Assembly (NCBI GenBank): GCA_905182105.1
Contig: CAJJAR010000004.1
Coordinates: forward strand, 1 to 64,000
DNA from: an uncultured Paracoccaceae bacterium
Lineage (GTDB): Bacteria; Pseudomonadota; Alphaproteobacteria; Rhodobacterales; Rhodobacteraceae
Direction: 5' to 3'
Length of the DNA stretch: 64,000 nt
In this document: positions 33,541 to 43,055 of the stretch, one piece after another
How the letters are laid out: each line of letters opens with the position of its first letter
How positions within the stretch are numbered: position 1 is the stretch's first letter
Translations under genes and position numbers: made by a program
Notes under the pieces: generated by a model
The model's database searches: none
What the model was told of the DNA's origin: nothing
The model's input: the letters and a program-made list of their open reading frames with translations, nothing else

Positions 33541-33771
33541 TTATCGGTTTTCCGATGGAGCTTTTGCGTCATCGGGTAAAACAAAATCAAAGAAAAAGAC
33601 GTAAGTTGAATAGACGCCTATGCCGGCCATTAAGAACGCCCAGACGGCGTTCCCTGCAGTCGCTTCGACAACCGTCCATCCTGCGAGGACAGCAATCAGG
33701 ACAATCCGCCGCCAAAGGGGGCGGAAAAAAGGGTGGCGCAATTCTAGGGCGTTTGGTCGCCGTTTGGTCAT
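33541..33771 (-). CDS. Small membrane protein in the inositol operon
   Basis: A 76-residue protein starting MTKRRPNALELRHPFFRPLWRR with two hydrophobic segments (IVLIAVLAGWTVVEA and AVWAFLMAGIGVYSTYVFFF). TTGGAG precedes the ATG. It sits between the ATPase gene and iolB on the same strand with short gaps. It resembles small DUF3329-like membrane proteins; its role in inositol use is unknown. Confidence 0.65.
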   Translation of the reverse strand: MTKRRPNALELRHPFFRPLWRRIVLIAVLAGWTVVEATAGNAVWAFLMAGIGVYSTYVFFFDFVLPDDAKAPSENR

Positions 33772-33787
33772 TGCGCGGCTCCAATCA

Positions 33788-34582
33788 TTAAACAGTGCCG
33801 CCCAAGGAACCTTCAAGTGAGGCAAGTTCTTGGCCGCCAGCCATTAGGTCCTGAAGTGCTTCGGGCGTGATACCGCCACGTTCTGCGGTGCCGTGTGTTG
33901 TTCCGCGATTTAAAACCGTGAAACGATCCCCTACGGCCAAAGCATGACGCACGTTGTGGGTGATGAAGACAACCGCTACACCTTCTTTGCGCACCTTGTC
34001 GATTGTGGCCAAAACGTTGGATGTTTGGCGTACGCCAAGTGCGGAAGTTGGCTCGTCCAAGATCAACACCTTGGCTCCGAAATGCACAGCACGTGAGATA
34101 GCCACGGTTTGTCTCTCACCACCCGAAAGGGTTCCAACCGCTTGATCTGGGCCGCGCAGATTGATGCCCATTTTACGCATGGCTTCCATTGTTTCATGGT
34201 CTGCTTTTTCACGGTCATAAAACTGGATGCCCGCGATCTTCTTTGTTGGCTCATTGCCCAAGAAGAAATTACGACTGACAGACATCAAAGGAATCATGGC
34301 AAGGTGCTGGTGCACTGTCGAAATTCCAGCTTCCATAGCATCGCGCGGGTTCTCAAAGTTTTGAACGTTGCCATCTACAATGATGTCACCCTCAGTTGGC
34401 TTCACAACACCCGACATCGTTTTGATGAAGGTTGATTTGCCCGCGCCGTTGTCACCTAGAAGGCAATGACATTCGCCCGGATAAATTTTGATAGAAACAC
34501 CGGCCAGCGCGATCACTGGTCCGTAGGTTTTTCTGATGTTGCGCATCTCGATGATAGGCTTTTTTTCTGTTTGAGCATTCAT
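33788..34582 (-). CDS. Sugar (inositol) ABC transporter ATPase
   Basis: A 264-residue single-domain ATPase of the ribose/inositol (CUT2) type. Walker A GDNGAGKST, signature LSGGERQTVAISRAV, Walker B VLILDEPTSALG and the switch His in FITHNVRHAL are intact. Unlike RbsA it has only one nucleotide-binding half. It lies one base after the permease gene and is co-transcribed with the binding-protein gene. Confidence 0.92.
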   Translation of the reverse strand: MNAQTEKKPIIEMRNIRKTYGPVIALAGVSIKIYPGECHCLLGDNGAGKSTFIKTMSGVVKPTEGDIIVDGNVQNFENPRDAMEAGISTVHQHLAMIPLMSVSRNFFLGNEPTKKIAGIQFYDREKADHETMEAMRKMGINLRGPDQAVGTLSGGERQTVAISRAVHFGAKVLILDEPTSALGVRQTSNVLATIDKVRKEGVAVVFITHNVRHALAVGDRFTVLNRGTTHGTAERGGITPEALQDLMAGGQELASLEGSLGGTV

Positions 34583-34583
34583 T

Positions 34584-35702
34584 TCAACGCTCTCCTGTAA
34601 TCAAGCGACGGATGTATGTGTTTAGGATCACCGCACCAAGCAGGATAACACCAAGGAACACGCGGAAGAGTGAGCTTTCAACTCCGGCAAAGAATAGGCC
34701 TTGCTGCACAACACCAAAGATCAATGCCCCAAGTGCAGCGCCGATGACGGAACCATAACCACCTGTCAAAAGCGCACCGCCGATGACAACTGCTATGATG
34801 GCTTCAAACTCTTTAAGCAACCCACGGTCCGCTCCAGCTGAGCCAAACTCCATAACCTGACATGTCGCAAATACGGTTGCGCAGAAAGCCGTGAACATGA
34901 ACATCAAGATTTTAACCTTACTCACAGGAACACCTGAATTACGCGCAGCTTCTGCATCGCCACCAGATGCAAAGACCCAGTTGCCGAAACGTGTTTTGGT
35001 CAAAAGGATATGTCCAAATATAACGAGACCCAGCGCCCAAACGATCAACATTGGAATGCCGTCAACCACTGGTTGGCCTGCACGTGTGCCGCGTGAAAAC
35101 ACTGCAATCACACCTAGGTCACCCAAATAAATAAAGAGGCCTTGTAAAATTTTGCCGCCAAAAATAATGCCGAGCCAATCTCCCTCTGCCGCTTCACGAA
35201 TGCCACCGATGATGGTTTTGCGCTCAATTGTTTGAGGTAGGAAGATTGTGAAGCCCCGAAGAATGAACAAAAAAGCCAAAGTTACTATGAAGCTAGGTAG
35301 ACCAGTTCTGATGCAAATCAGGCCATTCAATGCACCGATTGTCATGCAGATTACGAAAGTTAATATGATCGCCATCCACATGGGCCAACCAAATGTGACC
35401 CCGAAGATTGCGATGAGCATGCCGGCGAAACCGATCATCGAACCGACGCTCAGGTCAAATTCGCCAGCAATCATTAGTAGGCATGCGCCCACGGCAATGA
35501 TCATAAATTGGGCAGAGACCACCGACCAGTTCATCACGCCCTGCACGCTGAACATGCCACTGTCGCCAGCTAAGAAGATAAATACCGCAAATACTGCGAT
35601 CGTCCCGATGATTCCACCAAGTTCGGGGCGTATCAGCGCGTTGCGAAACGACGACATCTCGTTGACGCGTTCGTCGATTCCAGTGGTTGTCTCGTTGGAC
35701 AT
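34584..35702 (-). CDS. Sugar (inositol) ABC transporter permease
   Basis: A 372-residue RbsC-type permease with about ten membrane segments. The signature LIAGEFDLSVGSMIGFAGM (near residues 77-95), the GLICIRTGLPSFIVTLAFLF segment and AIIAVVIGGALLTGGYGSVIGAALGALIFG are typical of CUT2 permeases. It follows the binding protein gene after a 78-base gap holding a hairpin. Confidence 0.92.
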   Translation of the reverse strand: MSNETTTGIDERVNEMSSFRNALIRPELGGIIGTIAVFAVFIFLAGDSGMFSVQGVMNWSVVSAQFMIIAVGACLLMIAGEFDLSVGSMIGFAGMLIAIFGVTFGWPMWMAIILTFVICMTIGALNGLICIRTGLPSFIVTLAFLFILRGFTIFLPQTIERKTIIGGIREAAEGDWLGIIFGGKILQGLFIYLGDLGVIAVFSRGTRAGQPVVDGIPMLIVWALGLVIFGHILLTKTRFGNWVFASGGDAEAARNSGVPVSKVKILMFMFTAFCATVFATCQVMEFGSAGADRGLLKEFEAIIAVVIGGALLTGGYGSVIGAALGALIFGVVQQGLFFAGVESSLFRVFLGVILLGAVILNTYIRRLITGER

Positions 35703-35736
35703 TTCATTCTTCCTATAGGTCTTGTTAGAAACAATA

Positions 35737-35769
35737 AGGGCGGTGCCTTCGTTTAGAAAACGCCGCCCT
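35737..35769 (-). terminator. Intercistronic hairpin after the inositol binding-protein gene
   Basis: AGGGCGG and CCGCCCT pair with further internal pairing (AGGGCGGCGTTTTC on the minus strand). It lies between the binding protein and permease genes and probably protects the abundant binding-protein message. Confidence 0.7.
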
Positions 35770-35780
35770 CAGTTTAGATT

Positions 35781-36731
35781 TTAGCGGTATTCACCAGCAA
35801 ATTTTTCAACCATTTCTAGACCAGAAGCTGTTACGAAGCCCGGGCCAGAGTTGATGTTGTTGCCAGGCAAAACACCGTAACGGTGGTAGTTCGCCATCAC
35901 AACAACCGGCAAGTAAGCCTGCAAGAATGGCTGTTGGTCGATGCCCCAGCTGATAACGCCAGCTTTGATGCCATTAACGATCTCTGCACCTAGGTCAAAT
36001 GTACCAAAGTAGATGTCGCCAGCCATGCCGTTTTCGTCAAGAGCCAACAATGTTGGATCTGCAGAGGTTGGGCCTAGTGTGAGAACAGCGTCTGTTTCTG
36101 GGTTAGCAGTCAAGTAAGCCAATACACGGTTTTTAATCTCAGCTGGATCTTGGCCAGAGTCGATCATTTGGTTGCCCAGCTCAATGCCTAGACCATCTGC
36201 AAAGCCTTGGCAGCGATCAGTCGATGAAGGTGAAGAGATGTAGTGATTAACACACAGGAAGCTTCCAACGCCGTCGCCTTTAGCGCGAAGACCAGCAGCT
36301 AGACCTGCGTCATACTCAGGTTGGCCAACGTACATAAGTGCGCCAACTTCACGTGCCTGGTCCGGTGTGCCAGAATTCATGATGATGACGTCAATGCCGC
36401 TTGCGACGGCGTCCATGATTGGGCCTTTAAGCACATCATAGTCAGCGAGTGTTGTGATGATGCCGTTTGGACCAGAAGCAGCTGCCTGTTCAATGATACG
36501 TGCCATATCACCCAAATCACCAGTTGGCGGGTTGCGGTATTCAACCTCAACGCCCATCTGATCACCAGCAAGTGCGATGCCATTTTTGATTGTGTTCCAC
36601 CAGCTGTCGCTGTCAGGCGCGTGGCTGACAAGTACGTATTTCAGATTATCACTGTGGCCATCAGCAACTGCTGTGAGTGGTGCTGCAAAAAGCGCTGCGC
36701 CAATCGCGAGCGACTTGATTACTGTTTTCAT
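35781..36731 (-). CDS. Sugar (inositol) ABC transporter substrate-binding protein
   Basis: A 316-residue periplasmic protein of the ribose/inositol-binding type with a Sec signal (MKTVIKSLAIGAALFAAPLTAVA). The mature part begins DGHSDNLKYVLVSHAPDSDSWW, followed by QMGVEVEYRNPPTGDLGDMARIIEQAAASG, as in this family. GGGAGG lies just before the ATG at 36731. It is the first gene of the operon, under the LacI-type operator at 36814. The ligand is inferred to be myo-inositol from the neighbours. Confidence 0.88.
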   Translation of the reverse strand: MKTVIKSLAIGAALFAAPLTAVADGHSDNLKYVLVSHAPDSDSWWNTIKNGIALAGDQMGVEVEYRNPPTGDLGDMARIIEQAAASGPNGIITTLADYDVLKGPIMDAVASGIDVIIMNSGTPDQAREVGALMYVGQPEYDAGLAAGLRAKGDGVGSFLCVNHYISSPSSTDRCQGFADGLGIELGNQMIDSGQDPAEIKNRVLAYLTANPETDAVLTLGPTSADPTLLALDENGMAGDIYFGTFDLGAEIVNGIKAGVISWGIDQQPFLQAYLPVVVMANYHRYGVLPGNNINSGPGFVTASGLEMVEKFAGEYR

Positions 36732-36813
36732 GAGGTCCTCCCAGACGTTTCTATTCTTTTGTGTCTCGCGGGTTTCCCGCCAACAACGAAATCTAACCAT
36801 ACCATTATTCAGA

Positions 36814-36829
36814 TTGCAACCGGTTGCAA
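36814..36829. promoter_or_regulatory. LacI-type operator 1
   Basis: TTGCAACCGGTTGCAA, a perfect 16-base palindrome between the divergent binding-protein and lacI-type genes. An identical copy lies at 41087. It has the CG-centred form of LacI/GalR-family operators. Confidence 0.85.
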
Positions 36830-36890
36830 AAATTGTTTTTACCTTTTCGTTTCCCAAACATATAACGTCATGAAAATAGGGAGTAACTAG

Positions 36891-37886
36891 GTGGCGGTAA
36901 CACTAAAAGAAGTGGCTGAACGGGCGGGCGTCTCACGTTCTGCTGTGTCGCGAACCTATACTGATGGTGCCTCGGTCTCTCCAAAGACTCGCAAAAAGGT
37001 TGAGAAGGCGGCGAAAGAGTTGGGGTATAGCCCTAACGCTTTGGCGTCGTCACTGACCACTGGACGGACCAAATTGATTGGGTTGATCTCGAACAACTTT
37101 CACAACCCGCTGTTCTTGGAAGTGTTCGATCTCTTCACTCGCCGTTTGCAGGAGAAAGGGCTGCGGCCTTTGTTGGTCAATTTGACTGATGAAACCGATC
37201 CCAAAAACTCGCTGCGGATGCTAAAACAATATTCAGTGGATGGTGTGATTGTGGCTTCGTCAACGCTGTTGCCCGAGTTCGCGAAGGCGTTTCATGACGC
37301 AAAGATTCCCGTTGTTCACTCGTTTGGGCGATTTGCCAGTGCGCCAGACGTTCATGTTGTGGGTGTCGATAACGTTGAATGCGGACGCATGGCAGCGCGA
37401 ACATTGTTGGCTCGCGGCTACAAACACATTGGTTTCCTCGGTGGCCCAAAGGGTGCTACTTCGACTATTGATCGGCGCGCAGGTTTCATGGAGGTGATTG
37501 GCCAAGCCAAGGGCATCAAAGTCAAAGTGTCGAATGCGGCTGCTTATTCGTTTGAGGCAGGGCGGGTTGCCATGCTTAAGGAACTGAAAGCTAGTCCTGC
37601 AGAAGCATATTTCTGTGGAGATGATGTTATGTCTATCGGGGCTCTCAGTGCGATCGATTCGGCTGGTTTAGCTGCACCTGATGATATTGGAATTATTGGG
37701 TTAAATGACATGGAAATGGCGAAATGGGAGAACATCAATCTCACGACAATTCGTCAACCTATCAAACAGATTGTCGACAGCTCTGTCGAGTTGGTGATGG
37801 CGGCCCTAGAGGACAGCAACAGGCATCCCGAAGCGCGGCTATTTTCTTGCCAAGTTATCGAGCGGGGAACGCTTCGGCCCCTTTGA
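36891..37886 (+). CDS. LacI-family regulator of the inositol locus
   Basis: A 331-residue LacI/GalR repressor. The DNA-binding domain begins AVTLKEVAERAGVSRSAVSRTY with a following hinge region SPNALASSLTTGRT, and a periplasmic-binding-protein-like effector domain follows. It starts with GTG after GGAG. It is divergent from the importer operon; two identical palindromes in the locus are its probable targets, and an inositol intermediate its probable effector. Confidence 0.9.
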   Translation: MAVTLKEVAERAGVSRSAVSRTYTDGASVSPKTRKKVEKAAKELGYSPNALASSLTTGRTKLIGLISNNFHNPLFLEVFDLFTRRLQEKGLRPLLVNLTDETDPKNSLRMLKQYSVDGVIVASSTLLPEFAKAFHDAKIPVVHSFGRFASAPDVHVVGVDNVECGRMAARTLLARGYKHIGFLGGPKGATSTIDRRAGFMEVIGQAKGIKVKVSNAAAYSFEAGRVAMLKELKASPAEAYFCGDDVMSIGALSAIDSAGLAAPDDIGIIGLNDMEMAKWENINLTTIRQPIKQIVDSSVELVMAALEDSNRHPEARLFSCQVIERGTLRPL

Positions 37887-37898
37887 TAGGGCCGAAGC
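37871..37898. terminator. Bidirectional terminator between convergent genes
   Basis: GCTTCGGCCC-(8)-GGGCCGAAGC, a ten-pair perfect stem. The lacI-type stop codon lies in the loop. AAGTAAATCATTTTT follows on the plus strand. It separates the regulator from the convergent dehydrogenase gene. Confidence 0.85.
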
Positions 37899-37905
37899 AA
37901 GTAAA

Positions 37906-39039
37906 TCATTTTTGGAACATTGGCGGACGTGCATCCACCCAAACGCCTTGTTGTTTGGCTGAATCTACAGACGCATAGACAGCAGCCATTGAACGCAAAC
38001 CATCAACAGCAGTTGGATAGTTGGCCGAGCCTCCGCGCAAACGTGCTGCCAAATCCACATAGATATTCGCCACCGCCAAAGGGAAACCCTCTGGATGCGC
38101 AATGCCGACGCGTGACATGCGGTTTGCATCATCTGAAAGGCCATCCTCGCCCTTTTCAATGATTTCGATGCGTCCACCTTGTTTGTGAAAATACACTTGG
38201 TTTGGTTGCTCTGATGCCCAGCGAAGACCGCCTTTTTCCCCGAAGACTTGGATGTCGAGACCGTGTTGGCGGCCCAGTGCAATTGTCGAGGTCCATAGGC
38301 GACCAACAATTCCACCATCTGTACGGAAGTTGACCATCGCATCATCTTCCAAAACACGTCCCTCAACGGTGGAAGCGAAGTCAGCAGACAATGTGTGGAC
38401 TTCGTCGCCTGTGATGAAACTGGCCAAGTGCAGGGCGTGGATTCCACAGTCTGCCATTTGCCCTGATACACCCGCTTGGGCTGGATCGTAGCGCCAGCGT
38501 ACGCGCGGGTTCGTTGCATCATCACCAGCTGCGTGGTGGCCATGGCTAAAGTTGGTCACAACCGTGCGAATTGCACCCAGTTCACCACCTTCGACCATTG
38601 CCCGCATTTGGCGCACCATAGGGTAGGCGCTGTAACAGTAGTTTACCGCACAAACTTGGCCTGTGGCTTCGGTTATTTTTACGATCTCTTCGCCTTCTTC
38701 AACAGTCATCGTCATCGGCTTTTCGCACAAGACGTTAAAGCCAGCTTCAAGGAAGGATTTGGTGATCTCAAAGTGCGTGTTGTTCGGTGTTGCTACGGTC
38801 ACGAGATCAAGTTTATCCTCGCGGCCTTTTTCACTGGCCAACATTTCTTTCCAATCCCCGTATGCGCGGTCTTGGGCAACGCCAAGGGATTGCGCATAGG
38901 ATTTGCCTTTTGCCGGATCAACGTCCAAGGCACCTGCAATAAAAGAAAAGTGCCCGTCAGCTTGAGCGCCTAGGCGGTGGGCTGGTCCAATTTGGCTACC
39001 TTCGCCACCGCCAATCATGCCCCATTTTAGTTTTGTCAT
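37906..39039 (-). CDS. Gfo/Idh/MocA-family dehydrogenase (inositol locus, 377 aa)
   Basis: A 377-residue NAD(P)-dependent sugar/inositol dehydrogenase. The Rossmann start reads KWGMIGGGEGSQIGPAHRLGA, and the catalytic-site CEKPMTMTVEEGEE lies near residue 107. In size and detail it resembles the IolX/IolW-type inositol-isomer dehydrogenases. It lies 12 bases after iolE on the same strand and is the last gene of a three-gene operon. The substrate is not determined. Confidence 0.88.
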   Translation of the reverse strand: MTKLKWGMIGGGEGSQIGPAHRLGAQADGHFSFIAGALDVDPAKGKSYAQSLGVAQDRAYGDWKEMLASEKGREDKLDLVTVATPNNTHFEITKSFLEAGFNVLCEKPMTMTVEEGEEIVKITEATGQVCAVNYCYSAYPMVRQMRAMVEGGELGAIRTVVTNFSHGHHAAGDDATNPRVRWRYDPAQAGVSGQMADCGIHALHLASFITGDEVHTLSADFASTVEGRVLEDDAMVNFRTDGGIVGRLWTSTIALGRQHGLDIQVFGEKGGLRWASEQPNQVYFHKQGGRIEIIEKGEDGLSDDANRMSRVGIAHPEGFPLAVANIYVDLAARLRGGSANYPTAVDGLRSMAAVYASVDSAKQQGVWVDARPPMFQK

Positions 39040-39051
39040 ACTCAGGTTTCC

Positions 39052-39948
39052 TTAGCTGAATCCGATGGATTGGAGGTATGCGCGATTGATCTTGGCGTCA
39101 CCAAGCGCATCAGTGTCTGGCAGGGTTGGATCGCAATCTTGCTCGACAGTGCACCAGCCCTCAAAATTGTTTTTGATTAGAATTTCACGCACGCGCGGGA
39201 GGTTTACATCACCGTCGCCAAGGTTACTGAAAATGCCCTGACCACAAGCGTCATAGAAGCCTGTGCCTTTTGCAAGAACGTCAGCTTTCACAACAGGATT
39301 TATGTCCTTGAAGTGCATGTAGCTAATACGTGAAATGTAACTCTCCATGAAGGAAATAGGGTCAAAGCCAGCGTAAGAATGGTGGCCCGTATCAAAGCAA
39401 ATCTTCAGGTGGTTTTCGTCTACTTCATCTAGCAGGCGAATCAACTCAGGCTCAAAGTCCATGAACCCCGCAGCATGGGCATGGATGCCTACAGTTAGGC
39501 CGTATTCTTCAGTACCCATTTTTGCGACTTGCGCGATACGGTCTCGGAACACGGTCCATTCAGCATTGCTCATCTGCTCTGCATCATCGGCGCGACCAGC
39601 AGTTGGGGCGCGGCGCTCAGAAATAGAGTCGATCAATACTAGGTGCTTTGCGCCATGCGCCGCCAGTGCTTTACATGTGCGTATAGATGCATCCATGACC
39701 TCGTCCCATTTCGCAGGGTCATGAAATGGACGGAAAACAACGCCACCAATCAATTCTTGATCATGTTCGTTCAATGCGTCCGCGAGGATCGCAGGGTCTT
39801 CGGGCATGAACCCAACTGGCCCCAGCTCGATACCTTTATAGCCGGCTTCTGCGTTTTCACGCAGTACGTCGCGCCATTGTGGGTTGCGTGGATCATCCGC
39901 AAATTCGACCCCCCATGAACAGGGGGCATTACCAATTTTAATTGTCAC
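39052..39948 (-). CDS. iolE: Inosose dehydratase (IolE)-like sugar isomerase
   Basis: A 298-residue TIM-barrel of the AP-endonuclease-2/sugar isomerase family. The N-terminus IKIGNAPCSWGVEFADDPRNP is the IolE signature, and the metal-ligand stretches CFDTGHHSYAG, SYMHFKDINP and TVEQDCDP are present. IolE dehydrates 2-keto-myo-inositol. The start is GTG at 39948, with AAAGGAG upstream, rather than the longer ATG frame. It lies between two dehydrogenase genes. Confidence 0.88.
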   Translation of the reverse strand: MTIKIGNAPCSWGVEFADDPRNPQWRDVLRENAEAGYKGIELGPVGFMPEDPAILADALNEHDQELIGGVVFRPFHDPAKWDEVMDASIRTCKALAAHGAKHLVLIDSISERRAPTAGRADDAEQMSNAEWTVFRDRIAQVAKMGTEEYGLTVGIHAHAAGFMDFEPELIRLLDEVDENHLKICFDTGHHSYAGFDPISFMESYISRISYMHFKDINPVVKADVLAKGTGFYDACGQGIFSNLGDGDVNLPRVREILIKNNFEGWCTVEQDCDPTLPDTDALGDAKINRAYLQSIGFS

Positions 39949-39962
39949 GAGCGTGGTCTCCT

Positions 39963-41066
39963 TTAATCGCTCTGAACCGAGGTCCAAGCCCCCGATGTTT
40001 GGGATGAACGCGCAGCAGATATGATGCGCGAAACGTCTAAGCCATCAGCGAAGGCCGGCCAACGTGTTGTCTTGTCGGCAATCGCCTCAAGAAAGTCGCG
40101 GGCCTCGATGATGATCTGATCTTGATACCCAGTGCCGTGGCCGGGCCCTTGACAAAATGGTTCGTAATCTGGGTGGGCTGGACCGGTTAGGATTTTGCGA
40201 AATCCGCGCTCGGCTTCTGGGCCTTCGGCTTTGTATAGCCATAGTGCGTTTTGATCTTCTTGGTCGAAGCGGATGGCACCTTTGGTACCTGTAATTTCAT
40301 AGGCGTAGCCCATTTTGCGGCCCGTTGCGATGCGGCTGAAATACATGTGACCCATTGCACCATTTGCGAAACGGCACATCATTTGAGCGTGATCGTCATT
40401 GGTGACAGGTGCACCACCACGATCGCTGTGAACGGTTTCGATTTGGCCCATTACGTTGTCGATTGGTCCCAGTAATGCGAGTGCCGCATTGATCATGTGC
40501 GGCGCAAGATCACCCATAGTCCCATTGGCTTCACCACTGGTGCGCCAGTTTGCTGGAATTGCAGGGTCTGCCAAAAAATCTTCGGTATGTTCGCCGCGAA
40601 ACCACGTAATTTGCCCCAGCACGCCATCTGCAATCAATTGCCGCGCGTATTGCGAAGCAGGGGTACGGATGTAGTTGAACCCGATCATATTCACGAGACC
40701 GCTGTCTTGTGCTGCCTGAACCATTGCTTGGGCGTCTTCGACTGAGGCCCCCAATGGTTTTTCGCAAAAAACAGGTTTTCCAAGCGAAAAGGCAAGTTCA
40801 GCGGCAGCGCGGTGTGTTGATTGAGGAGAGGCGATTACGATGGCTTCAACCTTTGGATCGCGTACCAATTCCTCCCAATCGTGGGCTGCACGAGCGAATC
40901 CAAAAGAATCACGATATTTTTCCGCAGAGGCCAATGAGGACGCTGCAACCATTTCCAGACGTGGCCGTAGACGTGTATTAAATACAGCGCCAACAGCAGC
41001 ATAGGCTACAGCGTGGGCTTTACCCATGTAACCACCGCCAATGATACCAATTCCCAATTCTTGCAT
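39963..41066 (-). CDS. Gfo/Idh/MocA-family dehydrogenase (inositol locus, 367 aa)
   Basis: A 367-residue oxidoreductase. The NAD-binding GIIGGGYMGKAHAVAY opens the protein and CEKPLGASVEDAQ lies near residue 97. A GGAGG precedes the ATG. It is the first gene of the minus-strand operon and faces iolD across the second LacI-type operator. It probably oxidises an inositol isomer or related cyclitol; which one is unknown. Confidence 0.88.
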   Translation of the reverse strand: MQELGIGIIGGGYMGKAHAVAYAAVGAVFNTRLRPRLEMVAASSLASAEKYRDSFGFARAAHDWEELVRDPKVEAIVIASPQSTHRAAAELAFSLGKPVFCEKPLGASVEDAQAMVQAAQDSGLVNMIGFNYIRTPASQYARQLIADGVLGQITWFRGEHTEDFLADPAIPANWRTSGEANGTMGDLAPHMINAALALLGPIDNVMGQIETVHSDRGGAPVTNDDHAQMMCRFANGAMGHMYFSRIATGRKMGYAYEITGTKGAIRFDQEDQNALWLYKAEGPEAERGFRKILTGPAHPDYEPFCQGPGHGTGYQDQIIIEARDFLEAIADKTTRWPAFADGLDVSRIISAARSSQTSGAWTSVQSD

Positions 41067-41086
41067 TCCGCCTCCTTAAAAACCGA

Positions 41087-41102
41087 TTGCAACCGGTTGC
41101 AA
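41087..41102. promoter_or_regulatory. LacI-type operator 2
   Basis: TTGCAACCGGTTGCAA again, identical to 36814-36829 and extended here to GATTGCAACCGGTTGCAATC. It lies between the divergent dehydrogenase operon and iolD, so one repressor can control both directions. Confidence 0.85.
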
Positions 41103-41189
41103 TCTGGGTATCTTTAAATCAATAAGAGCGTCAAGCGCGATCCAGCGTCTGGGTCAATAAATTGAACTATTCTGAGAAGGACAGACCTG

Positions 41190-43055
41190 ATGGGTGAGAA
41201 CACCGTTCGTCTGACGACAGCACAAGCAATAATCCGGTATTTGAATGCGCAGTTCATTGAAACTGATGGAACGCGTCAACGTCTTTGTGGTGGTGGCTTT
41301 GGTATCTTTGGGCATGGCAATGTGACCTGCCTTGGTGAGGCCTTGTATGATCACAAGGAAACATTGCCATTATATCGTGGTCAAAACGAACAAGGCATGG
41401 GTTTTGCTGCAGCGGCCTATGCGAAATACCACCTGCGCCGTCGCTTTATGTTCTGCACTGCCTCTGCAGGGCCGGGCACTGCGAATCTTTTGACTGCTGC
41501 GGCGCTTGCGCATGCGAACCGTTTGCCAATGTTGATGTTGTGCGGCGATACGTTTTTGACCCGCTTGCCCGATCCGGTTCTTCAGCAGCTTGAGCACTTC
41601 AACAATCCAGCGTTGGGAGTGAACGACTCATTTCAGGCGGTAACGCGATACTGGGATCGCATTACGCATCCAGCGCAAGTCATCCAGACTTTGCCCGCGG
41701 CATTGGCAACAATGCTTGATCCGGCAGATTGTGGCCCCGCCTTCTTGGCCTTGCCTCAAGATGTTCAGGGTTGGGCGTATGATTATCCGGTTTCGTTTTT
41801 TGAGGAAAAAACCCACCGTATTCGCCGCCAAACTCCCGACGCTGACGAGTTGGTGGATGCCGCTGCGCTGCTCAAATCGGCTGAACGCCCAGTCATTATT
41901 GCCGGTGGCGGCGTGCAGTATTCTGGCGCGGTTGCTGAATTGACCCAGTTCGCGGAAGCCCACCAGATTCCTGTTATTGAAACCATTGCCGGTCGTGCAA
42001 ACCTTTTGAACGACCACGCGCTTAACATCGGCCCTGTTGGAGTCACAGGGTCTGTCAGCGCCAACTCTGTCGCAGAACGCGCAGATGTTATTTTGTCTGT
42101 AGGGTCAAGGTTGCAAGACTTCACAACGGGTTCTTGGACTGCCTTTGCGCAGGATGCGAAGCTGATCTCGTTGAATGCGGCGCGCCACGATGCGGGTAAG
42201 CACCAATCGTTGCCGATTGTTGGCGATGCAAAGCTAGGGCTGCAGCAATTGGCTGACGCGATGAGTGGCTACAAAGCCCCCTCAAGCTGGACAGAATATG
42301 CCATTGGAGTTCGCAAAGAATGGGATGCCTATGTTGCAGGCAACGTAAGTGTCGACAACGGACCAAACTCATACGCGAAAGCAATTGGTATTGTGAATGC
42401 CCTTGCTGGTAAACGCGATCGCGTTGTCGCCGCGGCTGGTGGATTGCCTGCTGAGGTGACTGCCAACTGGCGTACGCTGGACATCGGCACAGTTGACGTT
42501 GAATTCGGCTTTTCCTGCATGGGATATGAATTGGCTGGTGGATGGGGCGCACGTATTGCCCAATCAGAATCAGAACCAGACGCAGACACAATCGTGTTCG
42601 CAGGTGACGGTTCATACATGCTGATGAACTCAGATATCTATTCATCGGTTCTGACGCAGAAGAAGATGATTGTTCTGGTGTTGGATAATGGTGGTTTTGC
42701 CGTCATCAATAAACTGCAGAACAACACTGGTAATGAGAGCTTCAATAATCTTCTTGCTGACTCGCCTACAATCTCTGAGGCATTTCCTGTAGATTTCGTA
42801 GCTCACGCGGCTTCAATGGGCGCGCGCTCGACGTATGTCGATACGCCCGACCAATTGGCACAAGCGTTCAAGGCTGCAAAGGCAGCGGATAAGACTAGCG
42901 TAATTGTTATGAACGTTGACGCCTATGAGGGTTGGACAACTGAGGGTCACACATGGTGGGAAGTAGGCACACCGCATGTGACGGACAATCCCAAGGTTCG
43001 CGAAAAGCACCTTGAGATTGAAGCAAGCCGTTCCAAGCAAAGAAAGGGTGTTTGA
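41190..43055 (+). CDS. iolD: 3D-(3,5/4)-trihydroxycyclohexane-1,2-dione acylhydrolase IolD
   Basis: A 621-residue thiamine-diphosphate enzyme that opens the inositol ring. It starts with the IolD-type TTAQAIIRYLNAQFIETDGT and includes RGQNEQGMGFAAAAYAKYH (the cofactor-activating Glu) and the ThDP-binding FAGDGSYMLMNSDIYSS with its following Asn region. The ending EGWTTEGHTWWEVG is characteristic. It is first in the plus-strand operon and its stop overlaps the next ATG (TGATG). Confidence 0.95.
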   Translation: MGENTVRLTTAQAIIRYLNAQFIETDGTRQRLCGGGFGIFGHGNVTCLGEALYDHKETLPLYRGQNEQGMGFAAAAYAKYHLRRRFMFCTASAGPGTANLLTAAALAHANRLPMLMLCGDTFLTRLPDPVLQQLEHFNNPALGVNDSFQAVTRYWDRITHPAQVIQTLPAALATMLDPADCGPAFLALPQDVQGWAYDYPVSFFEEKTHRIRRQTPDADELVDAAALLKSAERPVIIAGGGVQYSGAVAELTQFAEAHQIPVIETIAGRANLLNDHALNIGPVGVTGSVSANSVAERADVILSVGSRLQDFTTGSWTAFAQDAKLISLNAARHDAGKHQSLPIVGDAKLGLQQLADAMSGYKAPSSWTEYAIGVRKEWDAYVAGNVSVDNGPNSYAKAIGIVNALAGKRDRVVAAAGGLPAEVTANWRTLDIGTVDVEFGFSCMGYELAGGWGARIAQSESEPDADTIVFAGDGSYMLMNSDIYSSVLTQKKMIVLVLDNGGFAVINKLQNNTGNESFNNLLADSPTISEAFPVDFVAHAASMGARSTYVDTPDQLAQAFKAAKAADKTSVIVMNVDAYEGWTTEGHTWWEVGTPHVTDNPKVREKHLEIEASRSKQRKGV

